A stretch of DNA of 64,000 nucleotides, taken from assembly GCF_900119825.1 (NCBI RefSeq), contig NZ_FPKR01000003.1:1-64000 (forward strand). Reading direction: 5' to 3'. The position numbers were made by a program, and so were the translations under genes. Under the pieces are notes generated by a model. The model had not been told where the DNA came from, made no database searches, and saw only the letters and a list, made by a program, of their open reading frames with translations. This document shows positions 24,533-33,705 of this stretch, piece after piece. This DNA comes from Chitinimonas taiwanensis DSM 18899 (GTDB lineage Bacteria > Pseudomonadota > Gammaproteobacteria > Burkholderiales > Chitinimonadaceae). Position 1 is the stretch's first letter; each line of letters opens with the position of its first letter.

Positions 24533-25534
24533 ATGCAACGCAAGCTTCCCCTGCTGCTGGCCCTGCTGGTTTCTGCCGGCGCGTTGGCCGATGTAACCGT
24601 GTATGGCCAGGCCAATGCCGGCCTGATCCTGCACAAGGCCAATAGCACCACCAAGACCAAGATCGACAATCTGTACACTCCTTCGCGCCTCGGTTTTCGT
24701 GGCACCGAGGACCTCGGTGATGGCTTGAAGGCCAGCTTCCAGCTCGAGCAGCAGGTGAATATCGATACCGGTGACGGCATGAACTTCGGCCAGCGCGAAG
24801 CCTGGGTGGCCCTGAGCGGCGGCTTTGGCAAGCTGGGCCTGGGTCGTGGCAAGACGCCGTACACCAATACCGCCGACTACTTCGAGATCTTCGACGGCAG
24901 CAGCCTGGGCCTGGCCATCTATGGCGTGGACGGCGTGACTAATGCCGGCGCGCTGGGTGCCACCGCCAGCGCCGGCGGCGCGCGCTTTCATAACAGTGTG
25001 CGTTACGACAGCAATAACCTGAATGGCTTTACCGCCGCCGTGCAGCTTGGCGTGGGCGAGAACGAGACCGATACGGTCAAGGAAACCCGCGCGCTGTCGA
25101 TGAACGCGCGCTACAACTTCGGCCAGTTTGGCGTGTTCGGCGCGTATTCGAGCATCAGCGATGCCGGCGGTGTGGCTGGCGCCGACAAGACTGCGCTGCT
25201 GCTGGGCGGCGCGGCCAAGTTCGATGCGCTGACCGTGCAGCTGGGCTGGCAGCGCGGCGAGCTGGATGCCAACCAGAGCGAGCGCGATAGCGTGATTAGC
25301 ACGCTCGCCTATGCAGTCGGCCCCACCACCTACAAGGCCGGCATCATCCTGGCCGGCGAGCAGGACCTGGCTGGCAGCAGCGTGGCGAACAGCGACTACC
25401 GGCTGATGGCGCTGGGCGTCAAGCATGCGCTGAGCAAGCGCACCAATCTGGTGGCCGAATATGCGCGCAAGGATGCCGATGGCTCGGCCAATGACCAGAC
25501 CGCCTTGACCCTGGCCGTCATGCACGCGTTCTAA
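24533..25534 (+). CDS. Gram-negative general porin
   Basis: A 333-residue outer-membrane barrel with signal peptide MQRKLPLLLALLVSAGALA. The mature start DVTVYGQANAGLILHKAN and the region SRLGFRGTEDLGDGLKASFQ are diagnostic of the betaproteobacterial 16-strand porin family (OmpC/Porin_4). REAWVALSGGFGKLGLGR and the terminal Phe of AVMHAF are also typical. Its position between two PHB-degradation genes suggests it admits hydroxybutyrate or its oligomers (inference). A terminator follows. Confidence 0.92.
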   Translation: MQRKLPLLLALLVSAGALADVTVYGQANAGLILHKANSTTKTKIDNLYTPSRLGFRGTEDLGDGLKASFQLEQQVNIDTGDGMNFGQREAWVALSGGFGKLGLGRGKTPYTNTADYFEIFDGSSLGLAIYGVDGVTNAGALGATASAGGARFHNSVRYDSNNLNGFTAAVQLGVGENETDTVKETRALSMNARYNFGQFGVFGAYSSISDAGGVAGADKTALLLGGAAKFDALTVQLGWQRGELDANQSERDSVISTLAYAVGPTTYKAGIILAGEQDLAGSSVANSDYRLMALGVKHALSKRTNLVAEYARKDADGSANDQTALTLAVMHAF

Positions 25535-25651
25535 GCGCATGGGCCAACACCGGTTCTGCCCGCACATTGCGCTGCGCGCCCTGTGTGGGCAAACCCTGGT
25601 CCGGCTGTCCAGATTTCCTGGGGTGAGCAGCCGGGACTAGCACCACCTTGA

Positions 25652-25675
25652 GGGCGGCTTGCGCCGCCCTTTTTT
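25652..25675 (+). terminator. Rho-independent terminator after the porin gene
   Basis: Stem GGGCGGC (25652-25658) and GCCGCCC (25663-25669) with loop TTGC, followed by six T. It lies about 115 bp after the porin stop, so the depolymerase gene probably has its own promoter between here and 25800. Confidence 0.8.
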
Positions 25676-25808
25676 CCGCCCCGGGCCGCACAGGCTGCGT
25701 GCAAGGCGCAGCCAGGGCAGTACGTGAATCCGAGAACCCGATCTTCGCCCTGGAGATGAAGGGTCGTGGCGAGGGAGGAAATCCCCACACCAATATGGAG
25801 ACAACACG

Positions 25809-27569
25809 ATGCAAGCCTTTCGCTCCCTGGGTGCACTCGGCCTCGGCCTGATCGCGCCCGCCGCCCTCGCTGCCGTCAATCTGGGCAGTTACAACGTCAC
25901 GCTCAATGACAGCTCGGTCTCCGGTCTCTCGGCCGGCGGCTTCATGGCTGTACAGTTACAACTCGCCCATTCCAGTCTGTTCAAGGGGGCCGGCATCATC
26001 GCCGGCGGCCCGTACGACTGCGCAGGCCAGAACAACTACACGGCCTGCATGTATGCGGGCAGCCCGAATGTGGCGCCCCTGGTCAGCACCACCAACAGCC
26101 GCAGCGGGGTCAGCATCGACCCGGTGGCCAATCTGGCCAGCCACAAGGTCTTCCTGTTCTCGGGCACCTCCGACAGCACGGTGGGACCAGGGGTGATGAA
26201 CAAGCTGCGCGACTACTACACCACTGCCTCGAACTTCGTGCCGAGCGCCAATCTGCAGTACAAGAACAATCTCAATACCGCGCATACCTTCCCGACCGAT
26301 TTCGACAGCACGGGCAATAACGCCTGCTCAAGCGCCACCTCGCCCTATATCAGCAACTGCGGCTATGACGCGGCCGGCGCCTTGCTCCAGCACATCTACG
26401 GCAGCCTGAATGCGCGCAATAACGGCACGCTGTCCGGCCAGTTCATCGAGTTCAACCAGAGCGAGTTCATCGCCAATCCGACTAGCCGGGGCATGGACAG
26501 CACAGGCTGGCTGTATGTGCCGGCCGACTGTGCGGCGGGCCAAGCCTGCAAGCTGCACGTGGCCCTGCACGGCTGCCAGCAGTACTACGACAAGATTGGC
26601 GACAAGTTCATCAAGCACACCGGCTACAACCGCTGGGCCGATACCAACCGGCTGATCGTGCTGTATCCGCAGACTGTGGCCGATAACAGCAGCCACGCCA
26701 CCGCCGCCAGCGGCAGCCTGCCCAATCCCAACGGCTGCTGGGACTGGGTGGGCTGGTATGGCAGCAACTTCGCACAGAAGAGCGGCGTGCAGATCAGCGC
26801 CATCAAGGCCATGATGGAGCGCATTGCCAGCGGCGCGGTGAGTCTGGCTGCGCCAAGCGGCCTGGCCCAGACCGGCAGCAGCGCCAGTTCCATCAGCCTA
26901 AGCTGGAACGCGGTCAGCGGCGCCAGCGGCTACAACCTGTACCGCAATGGCAGCAAGGCCAATACCAGCCTGATCAGCAGCACCGCCTATACCGATGCTG
27001 GCCTGATCAGCGGCACCGCCTATAGCTACACGGTGCGCGCGGTGGGCAGCGGTGGCGTGGAGGGCGCGGCCAGCAGCATGCTGAATGCCAGCACCACCGG
27101 CACGCCACCCGCGGTGCCGGTGCCGGGCGGCCTCGCCATCAGCAGCGTCGCCGACAGCAGCGTGGGGCTGAGCTGGAGTGCGGTGGCCGGCGTGGCCGGC
27201 TACAACGTCTATCGCGCCAGCAGCGCCAACGGCCCCTATAGCCGCGACAACAGCGCGCTGATCACCACCACCAGCTACACCGACAGCGGCTTGAGCGCGG
27301 CCACCACCTATTACTGGCGTGTGCGCGCCCAGGATGCGGGTGGCACGGAAAGCGCCGATTCCAGCGCAGTCAGCGCTACCACCAGCAGCGCGCCGGTCTG
27401 CTTCACCAGCAGCAATTACGCCCATACCACGGCCGGGCGCGCTACTCAGAGCGGCGGCTACACCTATGCCAAGGGCAGCGGCCAGAACATGGGCCTGTGG
27501 AACACCTTCACTACCACCACGCTCAAGCAGACCGGCCCCGATTACTACCTGATCGGCAGCTGTTCCTGA
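25809..27569 (+). CDS. Secreted PHB depolymerase, type-2 catalytic domain with FN3 linkers
   Basis: A 586-residue esterase with signal peptide ending PAALA (about 21). The lipase box GLSAGG puts catalytic Ser41 close to the N-terminus. The acid loop FSGTSDSTVGPG and the later oxyanion-type VALHGCQQYY give the Ser-Asp-His-oxyanion order of type-2 extracellular PHB depolymerases. Two fibronectin type III repeats follow (about 345-430 and 435-525; ISLSWNAVSGASGYNLYRNG and VGLSWSAVAGVAGYNVYRAS). The last 60 residues (CFTSSNYAHTTAGRATQSGG to GSCS) are a putative polymer-binding domain. It releases 3-hydroxybutyrate oligomers outside the cell. Confidence 0.9.
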   Translation: MQAFRSLGALGLGLIAPAALAAVNLGSYNVTLNDSSVSGLSAGGFMAVQLQLAHSSLFKGAGIIAGGPYDCAGQNNYTACMYAGSPNVAPLVSTTNSRSGVSIDPVANLASHKVFLFSGTSDSTVGPGVMNKLRDYYTTASNFVPSANLQYKNNLNTAHTFPTDFDSTGNNACSSATSPYISNCGYDAAGALLQHIYGSLNARNNGTLSGQFIEFNQSEFIANPTSRGMDSTGWLYVPADCAAGQACKLHVALHGCQQYYDKIGDKFIKHTGYNRWADTNRLIVLYPQTVADNSSHATAASGSLPNPNGCWDWVGWYGSNFAQKSGVQISAIKAMMERIASGAVSLAAPSGLAQTGSSASSISLSWNAVSGASGYNLYRNGSKANTSLISSTAYTDAGLISGTAYSYTVRAVGSGGVEGAASSMLNASTTGTPPAVPVPGGLAISSVADSSVGLSWSAVAGVAGYNVYRASSANGPYSRDNSALITTTSYTDSGLSAATTYYWRVRAQDAGGTESADSSAVSATTSSAPVCFTSSNYAHTTAGRATQSGGYTYAKGSGQNMGLWNTFTTTTLKQTGPDYYLIGSCS

Positions 27570-27682
27570 TCTGCACTGGGCGCCTTGCGCGCCGCAGCGC
27601 GGCCCGCAGCTTGATCGGGTCGCGCTGTCTTTCTCCCTCTGTTTTCTCACCTTGCAAAGGGGCCGTGCCCCTTGGAGATCCC

Positions 27683-28804
27683 ATGTCGTATCGCTTTTTA
27701 TCCGCTGCGCTGCTTGTCCTGCTGGTTGTGCCCGTGCTGGCGGCCGAACTGGTCATCGGCCAGGCCGCGCCGCTCAGTGGTTCGATTGCCAGCACTGGCC
27801 AGCGTATGGTGCTGGGTGCGCGTATCTGGTTCGACCATGTGAATGCCCAGGGCGGCATACATGGCGCGCGCCTGCGCCATGTGGTGCGCGACGATGCTTA
27901 CCAGGTCGAGCAGACCGTAGCGCAGACCCGCAAGCTGATAGCCGAAGACCAGGCGCTCGCGCTGATCGGCTTTGCCGGCACGGCCAATATCGCCGAGCTG
28001 CTCAAGCAGCGCGTGCTCAGCGAGGCCGGCATCGCACTGGTGGCGCCCTACACGGGTGGCGCGCCGCTGCGCGAGGCGGGCAATACCAGCATCTTCCATA
28101 TCCGCGCCAGCTATGCGGACGAGGCCGAGCACATGGTCAAGCAGCTGAGCACGCTCGGTTACGAGCGGATCGGTGTGCTCTACCAGGACGATGCCTTCGG
28201 TAAATCGGGCCTGGATGGGGTGAAGGACGCCCTGGCGCGCCGCAAGCTGCAGCCCTTGCTGGCGGTCGGCTATCCGCGCAATACCGCCGAGGTGAACCCG
28301 GCGGTGACCGCCATGCTCAAGGCCCAGCCGGCGGCCATCATCATGGTGGCGGTCAACAAGCCGGCTGCTGCCTTTGCCAAGGCCTACCGCGCGGGCGGTG
28401 GCGCGGCCCAACTGATGAATATCTCGGTGGTCGACCCGGCCGAGCTGGTGCGCCTGGCCGGCATCGAGGCGGTACGCGGCCTCGGCATCTCGCAGGTGGT
28501 GCCTTACCCGTACACGCCCAATCTGCCGGTGCTCAAGGAATTCCAGGCCCTGCTCAAGCAGTATGGCGACGGCGCCGAGCCCAGCTACACCGCCTTCGAG
28601 GAATTCATTGGCGCCAAGGTGCTGACCGAGGCCTTGCGCCGCGCCGGCCCCGCACCGACGCGCGCCAAGTTGAACGCCGCGCTGGCCTCGCTCAGCCCCT
28701 ATGATGTGGGCGGCTACCGAGTGGACTTTGGCGCACGCAAGCGCAGCGGTTCCAGCTTTGTCGAGGTAACGGTGATCGGCGGTGATGGGCGCCTGCTTAA
28801 GTAG
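27683..28804 (+). CDS. Second LivK-like periplasmic binding protein
   Basis: A 373-residue Peripla_BP_6 protein starting MSYRFLSAALLVLLVVPVLA, a clear signal peptide; GGAGATCCC precedes the ATG. The mature start ELVIGQAAPLSGSIASTGQR and IGFAGTANIAELLKQRVLSE follow the ABC-type family. It differs clearly from the 18.8-kb binding protein. No permease or ATPase adjoins it, so it may share the LivGFHM-type transporter upstream or act as a sensor. It follows the depolymerase gene by 113 bp on the same strand. Confidence 0.88.
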   Translation: MSYRFLSAALLVLLVVPVLAAELVIGQAAPLSGSIASTGQRMVLGARIWFDHVNAQGGIHGARLRHVVRDDAYQVEQTVAQTRKLIAEDQALALIGFAGTANIAELLKQRVLSEAGIALVAPYTGGAPLREAGNTSIFHIRASYADEAEHMVKQLSTLGYERIGVLYQDDAFGKSGLDGVKDALARRKLQPLLAVGYPRNTAEVNPAVTAMLKAQPAAIIMVAVNKPAAAFAKAYRAGGGAAQLMNISVVDPAELVRLAGIEAVRGLGISQVVPYPYTPNLPVLKEFQALLKQYGDGAEPSYTAFEEFIGAKVLTEALRRAGPAPTRAKLNAALASLSPYDVGGYRVDFGARKRSGSSFVEVTVIGGDGRLLK

Positions 28805-28928
28805 CGACACGATGGCTCGCCCGCCCATCGATGTCGCCCGCGCCGGCTGTTTAGCGGGCCGGTGCTTGAAAGTGGGCGCTGCCGCGCGCATCTTGTCGCT
28901 TCCTAGACCGCATTGATGCGAGCCCGCC

Positions 28929-29576
28929 ATGGCCAAAGCCTTGAAGATTGATTTTGTTTCCGATGTGTCCTGCCCCTGGTGCGCAGTCGGCCTGTATTCG
29001 CTGGCTGAGGCGCTGCGCCGGCTGGACGGCGAGCTGAGCGCTGAGCTGCATTTCCAGCCCTTCGAGCTGAATCCGCAGATGGTGGCCGAGGGCGAGGACA
29101 TCCATGAACACCTGGCGGCCAAGTACGGGCTGGATGAGGCGCAGCTTGCGCAGAACCGTGCGGCGATACGTGCGCGCGGTGCCGAGGTCGGCTTCAGCTT
29201 TACCGAGGGCAAGCGCAGCCGCATCTATAACACCTTCGACGCGCACCGCCTCTTGCACTGGGCCGAAGGCGAAGGCCGTCAGCGCGCGCTGAAGGAGGCG
29301 CTGTTCAAGGCCTACTTCACCGATGGACTTGACCCGAGCGATCACGCGGTCTTGCAGCAGCTGGCTGAGCAGGTCGGGCTGGATGGCGAGCGTGCCGCGG
29401 CCATCCTGGCCAGCGATGCCTACGCGGCCGAGGTGCGCAGCGCGCAGGCCTTCTACCAGCAGCACGGCATCCGCTCGGTGCCGGCCATCATCATCAACGA
29501 ACGCCACCTGATTTCGGGCGGCCAGCCACCTGAGCTGTTCGAGCGCGCCCTGCGCGAGATCGCCGCGCAAGTCTGA
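28929..29576 (+). CDS. DsbA-family oxidoreductase, FrnE-like
   Basis: A 215-residue cytoplasmic thioredoxin-fold protein. The CPWC motif is at C15 and C18 (DVSCPWCAVG), and the cis-Pro loop is IRSVPAIIINERHLISGGQP. The helical insert (KRSRIYNTFDAHRLLHWAEG) is typical of FrnE/2-hydroxychromene-2-carboxylate isomerase-like proteins. There is no signal peptide. Members act as cytosolic disulfide isomerases or reduce polyketides. It stands alone, with its end facing the LysR gene. Confidence 0.9.
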   Translation: MAKALKIDFVSDVSCPWCAVGLYSLAEALRRLDGELSAELHFQPFELNPQMVAEGEDIHEHLAAKYGLDEAQLAQNRAAIRARGAEVGFSFTEGKRSRIYNTFDAHRLLHWAEGEGRQRALKEALFKAYFTDGLDPSDHAVLQQLAEQVGLDGERAAAILASDAYAAEVRSAQAFYQQHGIRSVPAIIINERHLISGGQPPELFERALREIAAQV

Positions 29577-29589
29577 CGGAGTGCATGCC

Positions 29590-30495
29590 CTAGCTGGCCA
29601 GATGCGGCTGCATGAGTTCGGCCAGCCAGTGCATAAAGGCCTGCACCCGGCGCGGTAGCTGGCGGCGGTTGGCATACAGCAGGCTGACCGGCATGGGCGG
29701 GGCCGGGTAGTCGGGCAGCACGGTTTGCAGGGCGCCGCTGGCCAGATGGACGGCGGCGCCCACCGTCGGCACTTGGATCAGGCCGAAGCCAGCCAGGCAG
29801 GCGCCCATATAGGCATCGGTGTTGTTCACGCTCAGCGCGCCCGGCATGGCGCGGTAGCGCGGCTGGCCGTCCGCATCCTGGTATTCGAAGCCGAGCGCCT
29901 TGCTGCCCAGCGTGGGCTGGTAGTGGATCAGCTGGTGCTGGTCGAGGTCGTCCAGGGTCTGCGGTGTGCCATGGCGGGCCAGGTAGGCAGCGCTTGCACA
30001 GTTGATCTGGCGGAAGTGGCCAAGCGGGCGCGCGATCAGGCTGGAATCGCCCAGCGTGCCGATGCGCAGCACACAGTCAAAACCCTCACGCACCAGATCG
30101 ACACGCCGGTCGGTGCTGCTCAGCTCCAGTGCCAGGCGCGGGTGGGCGGCCAGAAAAGCGGGCAGGGCGGGCAGCACAATATGGCGCGCCACGCCGCTCG
30201 GCATATCCACGCGCAGCCGCCCACTCAGGCCGCCCTCGGCCTGCTGGAACATGCTCTGCAACTCCTCCATATCGGCCAAGAGGTCGCGGCAGCGCTCGTA
30301 GTAGGCCTGGCCGTCCTGGGTCATCTGCACCTTGCGCGTGGTGCGGTGTAGCAGCCGGGCGCCAAGCTGGCCCTCCAGCTGCTGGACTGCGGTCGAGATG
30401 CTGGCCTTGGGCAGGCTCAGCTGCTCGGCCGCCTGGCTGAAGCTGGCCAATTCCGCCACGCGCAGATAGATGCGCATCGCCTGCAGCTGTTCCAT
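29590..30495 (-). CDS. LysR-family transcriptional regulator
   Basis: A 301-residue regulator from ATG 30495, preceded by AAGGGGAAAAC. The N-terminal helix-turn-helix is ASFSQAAEQLSLPKASISTA, followed by the LysR linker and a periplasmic-binding-like effector domain (SLIARPLGHFRQINCASAAY). It belongs to the CrgA/DmlR-like group. It is divergent from an SDR gene across a 139-bp region with two dyads, the usual layout of a LysR regulator and its target. Confidence 0.93.
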   Translation of the reverse strand: MEQLQAMRIYLRVAELASFSQAAEQLSLPKASISTAVQQLEGQLGARLLHRTTRKVQMTQDGQAYYERCRDLLADMEELQSMFQQAEGGLSGRLRVDMPSGVARHIVLPALPAFLAAHPRLALELSSTDRRVDLVREGFDCVLRIGTLGDSSLIARPLGHFRQINCASAAYLARHGTPQTLDDLDQHQLIHYQPTLGSKALGFEYQDADGQPRYRAMPGALSVNNTDAYMGACLAGFGLIQVPTVGAAVHLASGALQTVLPDYPAPPMPVSLLYANRRQLPRRVQAFMHWLAELMQPHLAS

Positions 30496-30515
30496 GTTTT
30501 CCCCTTTTGCCATTT

Positions 30516-30554
30516 TTCGCTAATGGCGAACAATCTAATCATTTCTGGCTGATT
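30516..30554. promoter_or_regulatory. Candidate LysR operator dyads between lysR and SDR genes
   Basis: TTCGC-N5-GCGAA (30516-30530) and AATCA-N8-TGATT (30537-30554) lie side by side in the divergent promoter region. LysR boxes are often paired T-N11-A dyads. Assignment to this regulator is inference from position. Confidence 0.4.
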
Positions 30555-30634
30555 TATCGAGGTTAAAGCCGGCAATAGACTGCGCAGCAAGCACGGGGGA
30601 GGGCCCCGACGCTGAATCGACAGGAGTGATACCG

Positions 30635-31393
30635 ATGCGTAAGCAGATTGCCGTGATTACCGGTGGCAGCCGTGGCCTGGGGCGCAATGCCGCGCTGAAG
30701 CTGGCCGCGCGTGGGGTGGATGTGGTGCTCACCTACCGCAGCCAGCAAGCCGAGGCCGCCGCGGTGGTGGCCGAGATTAACGCGCTGGGCGGCCAGGCCG
30801 CGGCCCTGCAACTGGATGTTGGCGAAAGCGCGGGTTTTGCCGCGTTTGCCAGCGCGCTGCAGGCGCAGCTGCGCGCACACTGGCAGCGCGAGCAGTTCGA
30901 TTTCCTGCTCAATAACGCCGGTATCGGCATCCATGCCGGCTTTGCCGAAACCAGCGAGGCGCAGTTCGACCAGCTGATGAATATCCAGCTCAAGGGGCCG
31001 TTCTTCCTCACCCAGACCCTGTTACCGCTGCTGGCTGATGGTGGACGCATCCTCAATGTATCCACCGGGCTGACCCGCTTCGCGATTCCTGGCTTTGCCG
31101 CCTATGCGGCCATGAAGGGCGCCATCGAGGTGCTGACCCGTTATCAGGCCAAGGAGCTGGGTGCGCGCGGCATTGCGGTGAATGTGATTGCGCCGGGCGC
31201 CATCGAGACCGATTTTGGCGGCGGCGTGGTGCGCGACAATGCGCAGATGAATGCCTACTTGGCCAGCCAGACCGCGCTAGGCCGCGTGGGGATGCCCGAC
31301 GATATCGGTGACGCGATTGCCATGCTGTTTGCCCCCGAGAGCCGCTGGCTGAATGCCCAGCGGGTGGAGGCCTCGGGCGGCATGTTCCTGTAA
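30635..31393 (+). CDS. Short-chain dehydrogenase/reductase
   Basis: A 252-residue classical SDR; CAGGAG sits 8 bp before this ATG. It has TGGSRGLG near the N-terminus, LLNNAGIGIHAGF, the Ser of NVSTGLTRFAIPG, Tyr-x3-Lys in YAAMKGA and the IETDFGGG loop. It is an NAD(P)-dependent oxidoreductase of unknown substrate. The divergent LysR gene is its probable regulator. Confidence 0.92.
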   Translation: MRKQIAVITGGSRGLGRNAALKLAARGVDVVLTYRSQQAEAAAVVAEINALGGQAAALQLDVGESAGFAAFASALQAQLRAHWQREQFDFLLNNAGIGIHAGFAETSEAQFDQLMNIQLKGPFFLTQTLLPLLADGGRILNVSTGLTRFAIPGFAAYAAMKGAIEVLTRYQAKELGARGIAVNVIAPGAIETDFGGGVVRDNAQMNAYLASQTALGRVGMPDDIGDAIAMLFAPESRWLNAQRVEASGGMFL

Positions 31394-31433
31394 GCGGGCG
31401 CCCGGGCCGGGCGTGGCCAGTGCGCCAGGGGGC

Positions 31434-31988
31434 TTACTGCTTCAGGTCGTAGCTCATGAAGTCCACATATTGGATGCCGCCCACGCCCGAATTGACCAGC
31501 ACCTTGACGCGGTCGCTATAGCCCTTGCGGGTGAATACCGAGAACTGTGGCTTGTCGGTATCGAGCGTGAATTCCTTATCGGCCTTCAGCGACTCGTGCT
31601 TGTCGGTGGCGATCTGGGCAGTGCGCGGCAGGGTTTCCAGCGCGTGGATCTGCACATGCTTCTCGGCCGCAAACTTGATCAGCGAGACATTGATATAGCG
31701 GTTATCGGTGACGAAGTTCAGGTAGAGCGTCTTGTTCTTCGACTGCTCGACCTTGCTGGCGGTCAGCGTTTCGTTATTGAAGGAGTTGTACTGCCAGTCA
31801 TCGGTATCCAGATAGTTCTTGATATAACCATCGAACAGCGCAAACGCGTCCGCCTCACTGACCGCCAACGTGTTCTTGATCGTCTCGGCGACCATTTTCT
31901 CATCGCCGCTCAGGCTGCCGTAGCCACCCAGGGCCCAGACATTGACTTGCAGGCATAGGCCCAGTGCGATGGTGATCAGCTTTTTCAT
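31434..31988 (-). CDS. Exported protein of unknown function
   Basis: A 184-residue protein with signal peptide MKKLITIALGLCLQVNVWA. The mature part is rich in charged residues and lacks Cys. I recognise no family. The segment ADAFALFDGYIKNYLDTDDW is likely helical and the C-terminal half is likely beta (NKTLYLNFVTDNRYINVSLI). It is monocistronic, with GGGAGTAGGAC before the ATG. Confidence 0.65.
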   Translation of the reverse strand: MKKLITIALGLCLQVNVWALGGYGSLSGDEKMVAETIKNTLAVSEADAFALFDGYIKNYLDTDDWQYNSFNNETLTASKVEQSKNKTLYLNFVTDNRYINVSLIKFAAEKHVQIHALETLPRTAQIATDKHESLKADKEFTLDTDKPQFSVFTRKGYSDRVKVLVNSGVGGIQYVDFMSYDLKQ

Positions 31989-32110
31989 AGTCCTACTCCC
32001 TATCGATATGGTTGGCTTGGCCGCAGCGTGGCGGCCGGCTCGCAGTATCGCCTACCCATCGTGGGAGCGGCCAGTGTGGTCGGTGGCAATAAGACCGGGT
32101 CGAGCGCTAG

Positions 32111-33112
32111 CTAATCGGGCTGGCCAATGTGGCGGCGCAGAAAGGCAACCGAACGCGCCAAGGCCTGCTGGCCCGGCTTGCCGTCCAGATCGAACTGGTA
32201 TTCATGTCCGAGCTCGGGCTTGAGATCGGGTGGAAAGAACAGTGTTTCCACTGTCACGCCTTGCTTGGACAGTGCACTGGCCAAGGCTTGCGACTGCCCG
32301 AGCAGCGGGTCGGCATTGCCGGCCGAGATAAAGGCGGGGGGAAAGCGCGCACTGACTTCGGGCAGCACCGAAGCGGTGGCGAAGCGCACGTCCTGCTGGA
32401 AGTCCTTGCGCCCGCTATAGGCCCAGAGCACGGTACGCAAAAAGGCACCGAAGCCGCCGTCCAGATTGACCTCGCGTATATCGTAAGGTCCGCAGTACAG
32501 CAGCACGGCGGCCAATTGGCTACGCGCGATGCTGGCTTGTACGCCAATGCGCTGAGCATAGTCCGGCTCGCTCAGGCTGGCCGCCACCTGGGCTGCGATA
32601 TGGGCGCCGGCCGAGTCGCCAGCCAGGATCAGCTTGTCGGCATCCACAGGTAGCATGCTGGCCTGCCGGCTCAGGTAGCCGAGTGCCGCGTGCACCTGAC
32701 GCACGGGCGTGGGGTAGGTGGCGCCGGGCGCGATCGCATAGCCTACAACCGCCACGCTAAAACCTTGTCCGGCCAGGATGCGCGCATAGTTCCCTAACAG
32801 GGCCTTGCTGCCCGATACCCAGCCTCCGCCATGTATCCACACGATGGTGGGCAGTTTGCGCTGCGCACTATTTGCCGGGTAGAACAGGTCCAGAAAGGCA
32901 TGCGGGCTATCCGCTGCATATTGCAGATCGCGCTGCTCGGCGATGTCGGCCGGCAGATGAGGCTGTTGCGCGCTGAAGGCACGCTGTGCGCCGCTATCAA
33001 ATACGGCACGTATCAGCAGCGCGCCCGGCCAGGGACTCAGCTGCAGCGCAGCAAAAGTGCCCAGCGCAAGCAGGGCCAGGACGCTCAGCGAGCAGAGCAG
33101 GAAGCGGCGCAT
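32111..33112 (-). CDS. Alpha/beta hydrolase, HSL/carboxylesterase type
   Basis: A 333-residue protein with an N-terminal membrane or signal segment (LLCSLSVLALLALGTFAALQ). The oxyanion motif HGGGW (WIHGGGWVSG) and nucleophile elbow GDSAGAH mark the hormone-sensitive-lipase-like family. The Asp/His region is SAGNADPLL and LGHEYQFDL. It hydrolyses short acyl esters and probably acts in the periplasm or at the membrane. No operon partner is evident. Confidence 0.88.
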   Translation of the reverse strand: MRRFLLCSLSVLALLALGTFAALQLSPWPGALLIRAVFDSGAQRAFSAQQPHLPADIAEQRDLQYAADSPHAFLDLFYPANSAQRKLPTIVWIHGGGWVSGSKALLGNYARILAGQGFSVAVVGYAIAPGATYPTPVRQVHAALGYLSRQASMLPVDADKLILAGDSAGAHIAAQVAASLSEPDYAQRIGVQASIARSQLAAVLLYCGPYDIREVNLDGGFGAFLRTVLWAYSGRKDFQQDVRFATASVLPEVSARFPPAFISAGNADPLLGQSQALASALSKQGVTVETLFFPPDLKPELGHEYQFDLDGKPGQQALARSVAFLRRHIGQPD

Positions 33113-33180
33113 GCGGTCACTCCAATCAGGAAGGGGTGAGCCTGACTGTAGTACATGCGAGGTAGGGGGCCAGGTCGGCC

Positions 33181-33639
33181 TTAGTCAAACGGATAGACGA
33201 GCGGCACGCAGCCATAGGGCAGCGATTGGGCGAGCGGGAAGTCCACAAAGCCGTGGCGGCGGTAGAAGCCCTCGGCATTGCGCGAGGCATTGGCGCGCAG
33301 ATGCCCGCGCGGCGAGCGTGTGCGGCATTGCAGCAGCGCCTGCGCCAGCAAGGCCTGCCCGGCGCCGCTGCCCTGGCTGGCCGGGCGGATATACAGCTCG
33401 GCCAGGTTCCAGTAGGCCTTGACCAGCATCAGCCCGACCATCTCATCACCCTGCAGGCACTTCAGGAAGAGATGGGCATCGCCCTCGGCCATGCATTGCG
33501 CATAGTTGGCGCAGCAATGCTCAAGCAAAGCGTCGATCTCGCCCGGGCTCAGATAGGCGGTCGAATGCAGTGCGGCCAGGGTCAGGCTGCGCGCGGCGGC
33601 CAGGTCGGCGGGGGTGAAGCGGGCCAGGGTGAGCGACAT
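33181..33639 (-). CDS. GNAT-family N-acetyltransferase
   Basis: About 152 residues. The acetyl-CoA loop LYIRPASQGSGAGQALLAQA carries the Q-x-x-G-x-G/A motif, and RNAEGFYRRHGFVD is the C-terminal GNAT signature. The start MSLTLARFTPADL was chosen at the fold start; an ATG five codons upstream is possible, and neither has a clear RBS. The acceptor is unknown. It is one of four GNATs within 12 kb. Confidence 0.85.
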   Translation of the reverse strand: MSLTLARFTPADLAAARSLTLAALHSTAYLSPGEIDALLEHCCANYAQCMAEGDAHLFLKCLQGDEMVGLMLVKAYWNLAELYIRPASQGSGAGQALLAQALLQCRTRSPRGHLRANASRNAEGFYRRHGFVDFPLAQSLPYGCVPLVYPFD

Positions 33640-33705
33640 GGGGGAGGCGAACATGTGGGGCGGGCCGCCCAGTGTAGCGGCCCCTCGCGCGGTGCGCCTG
33701 CCGGG

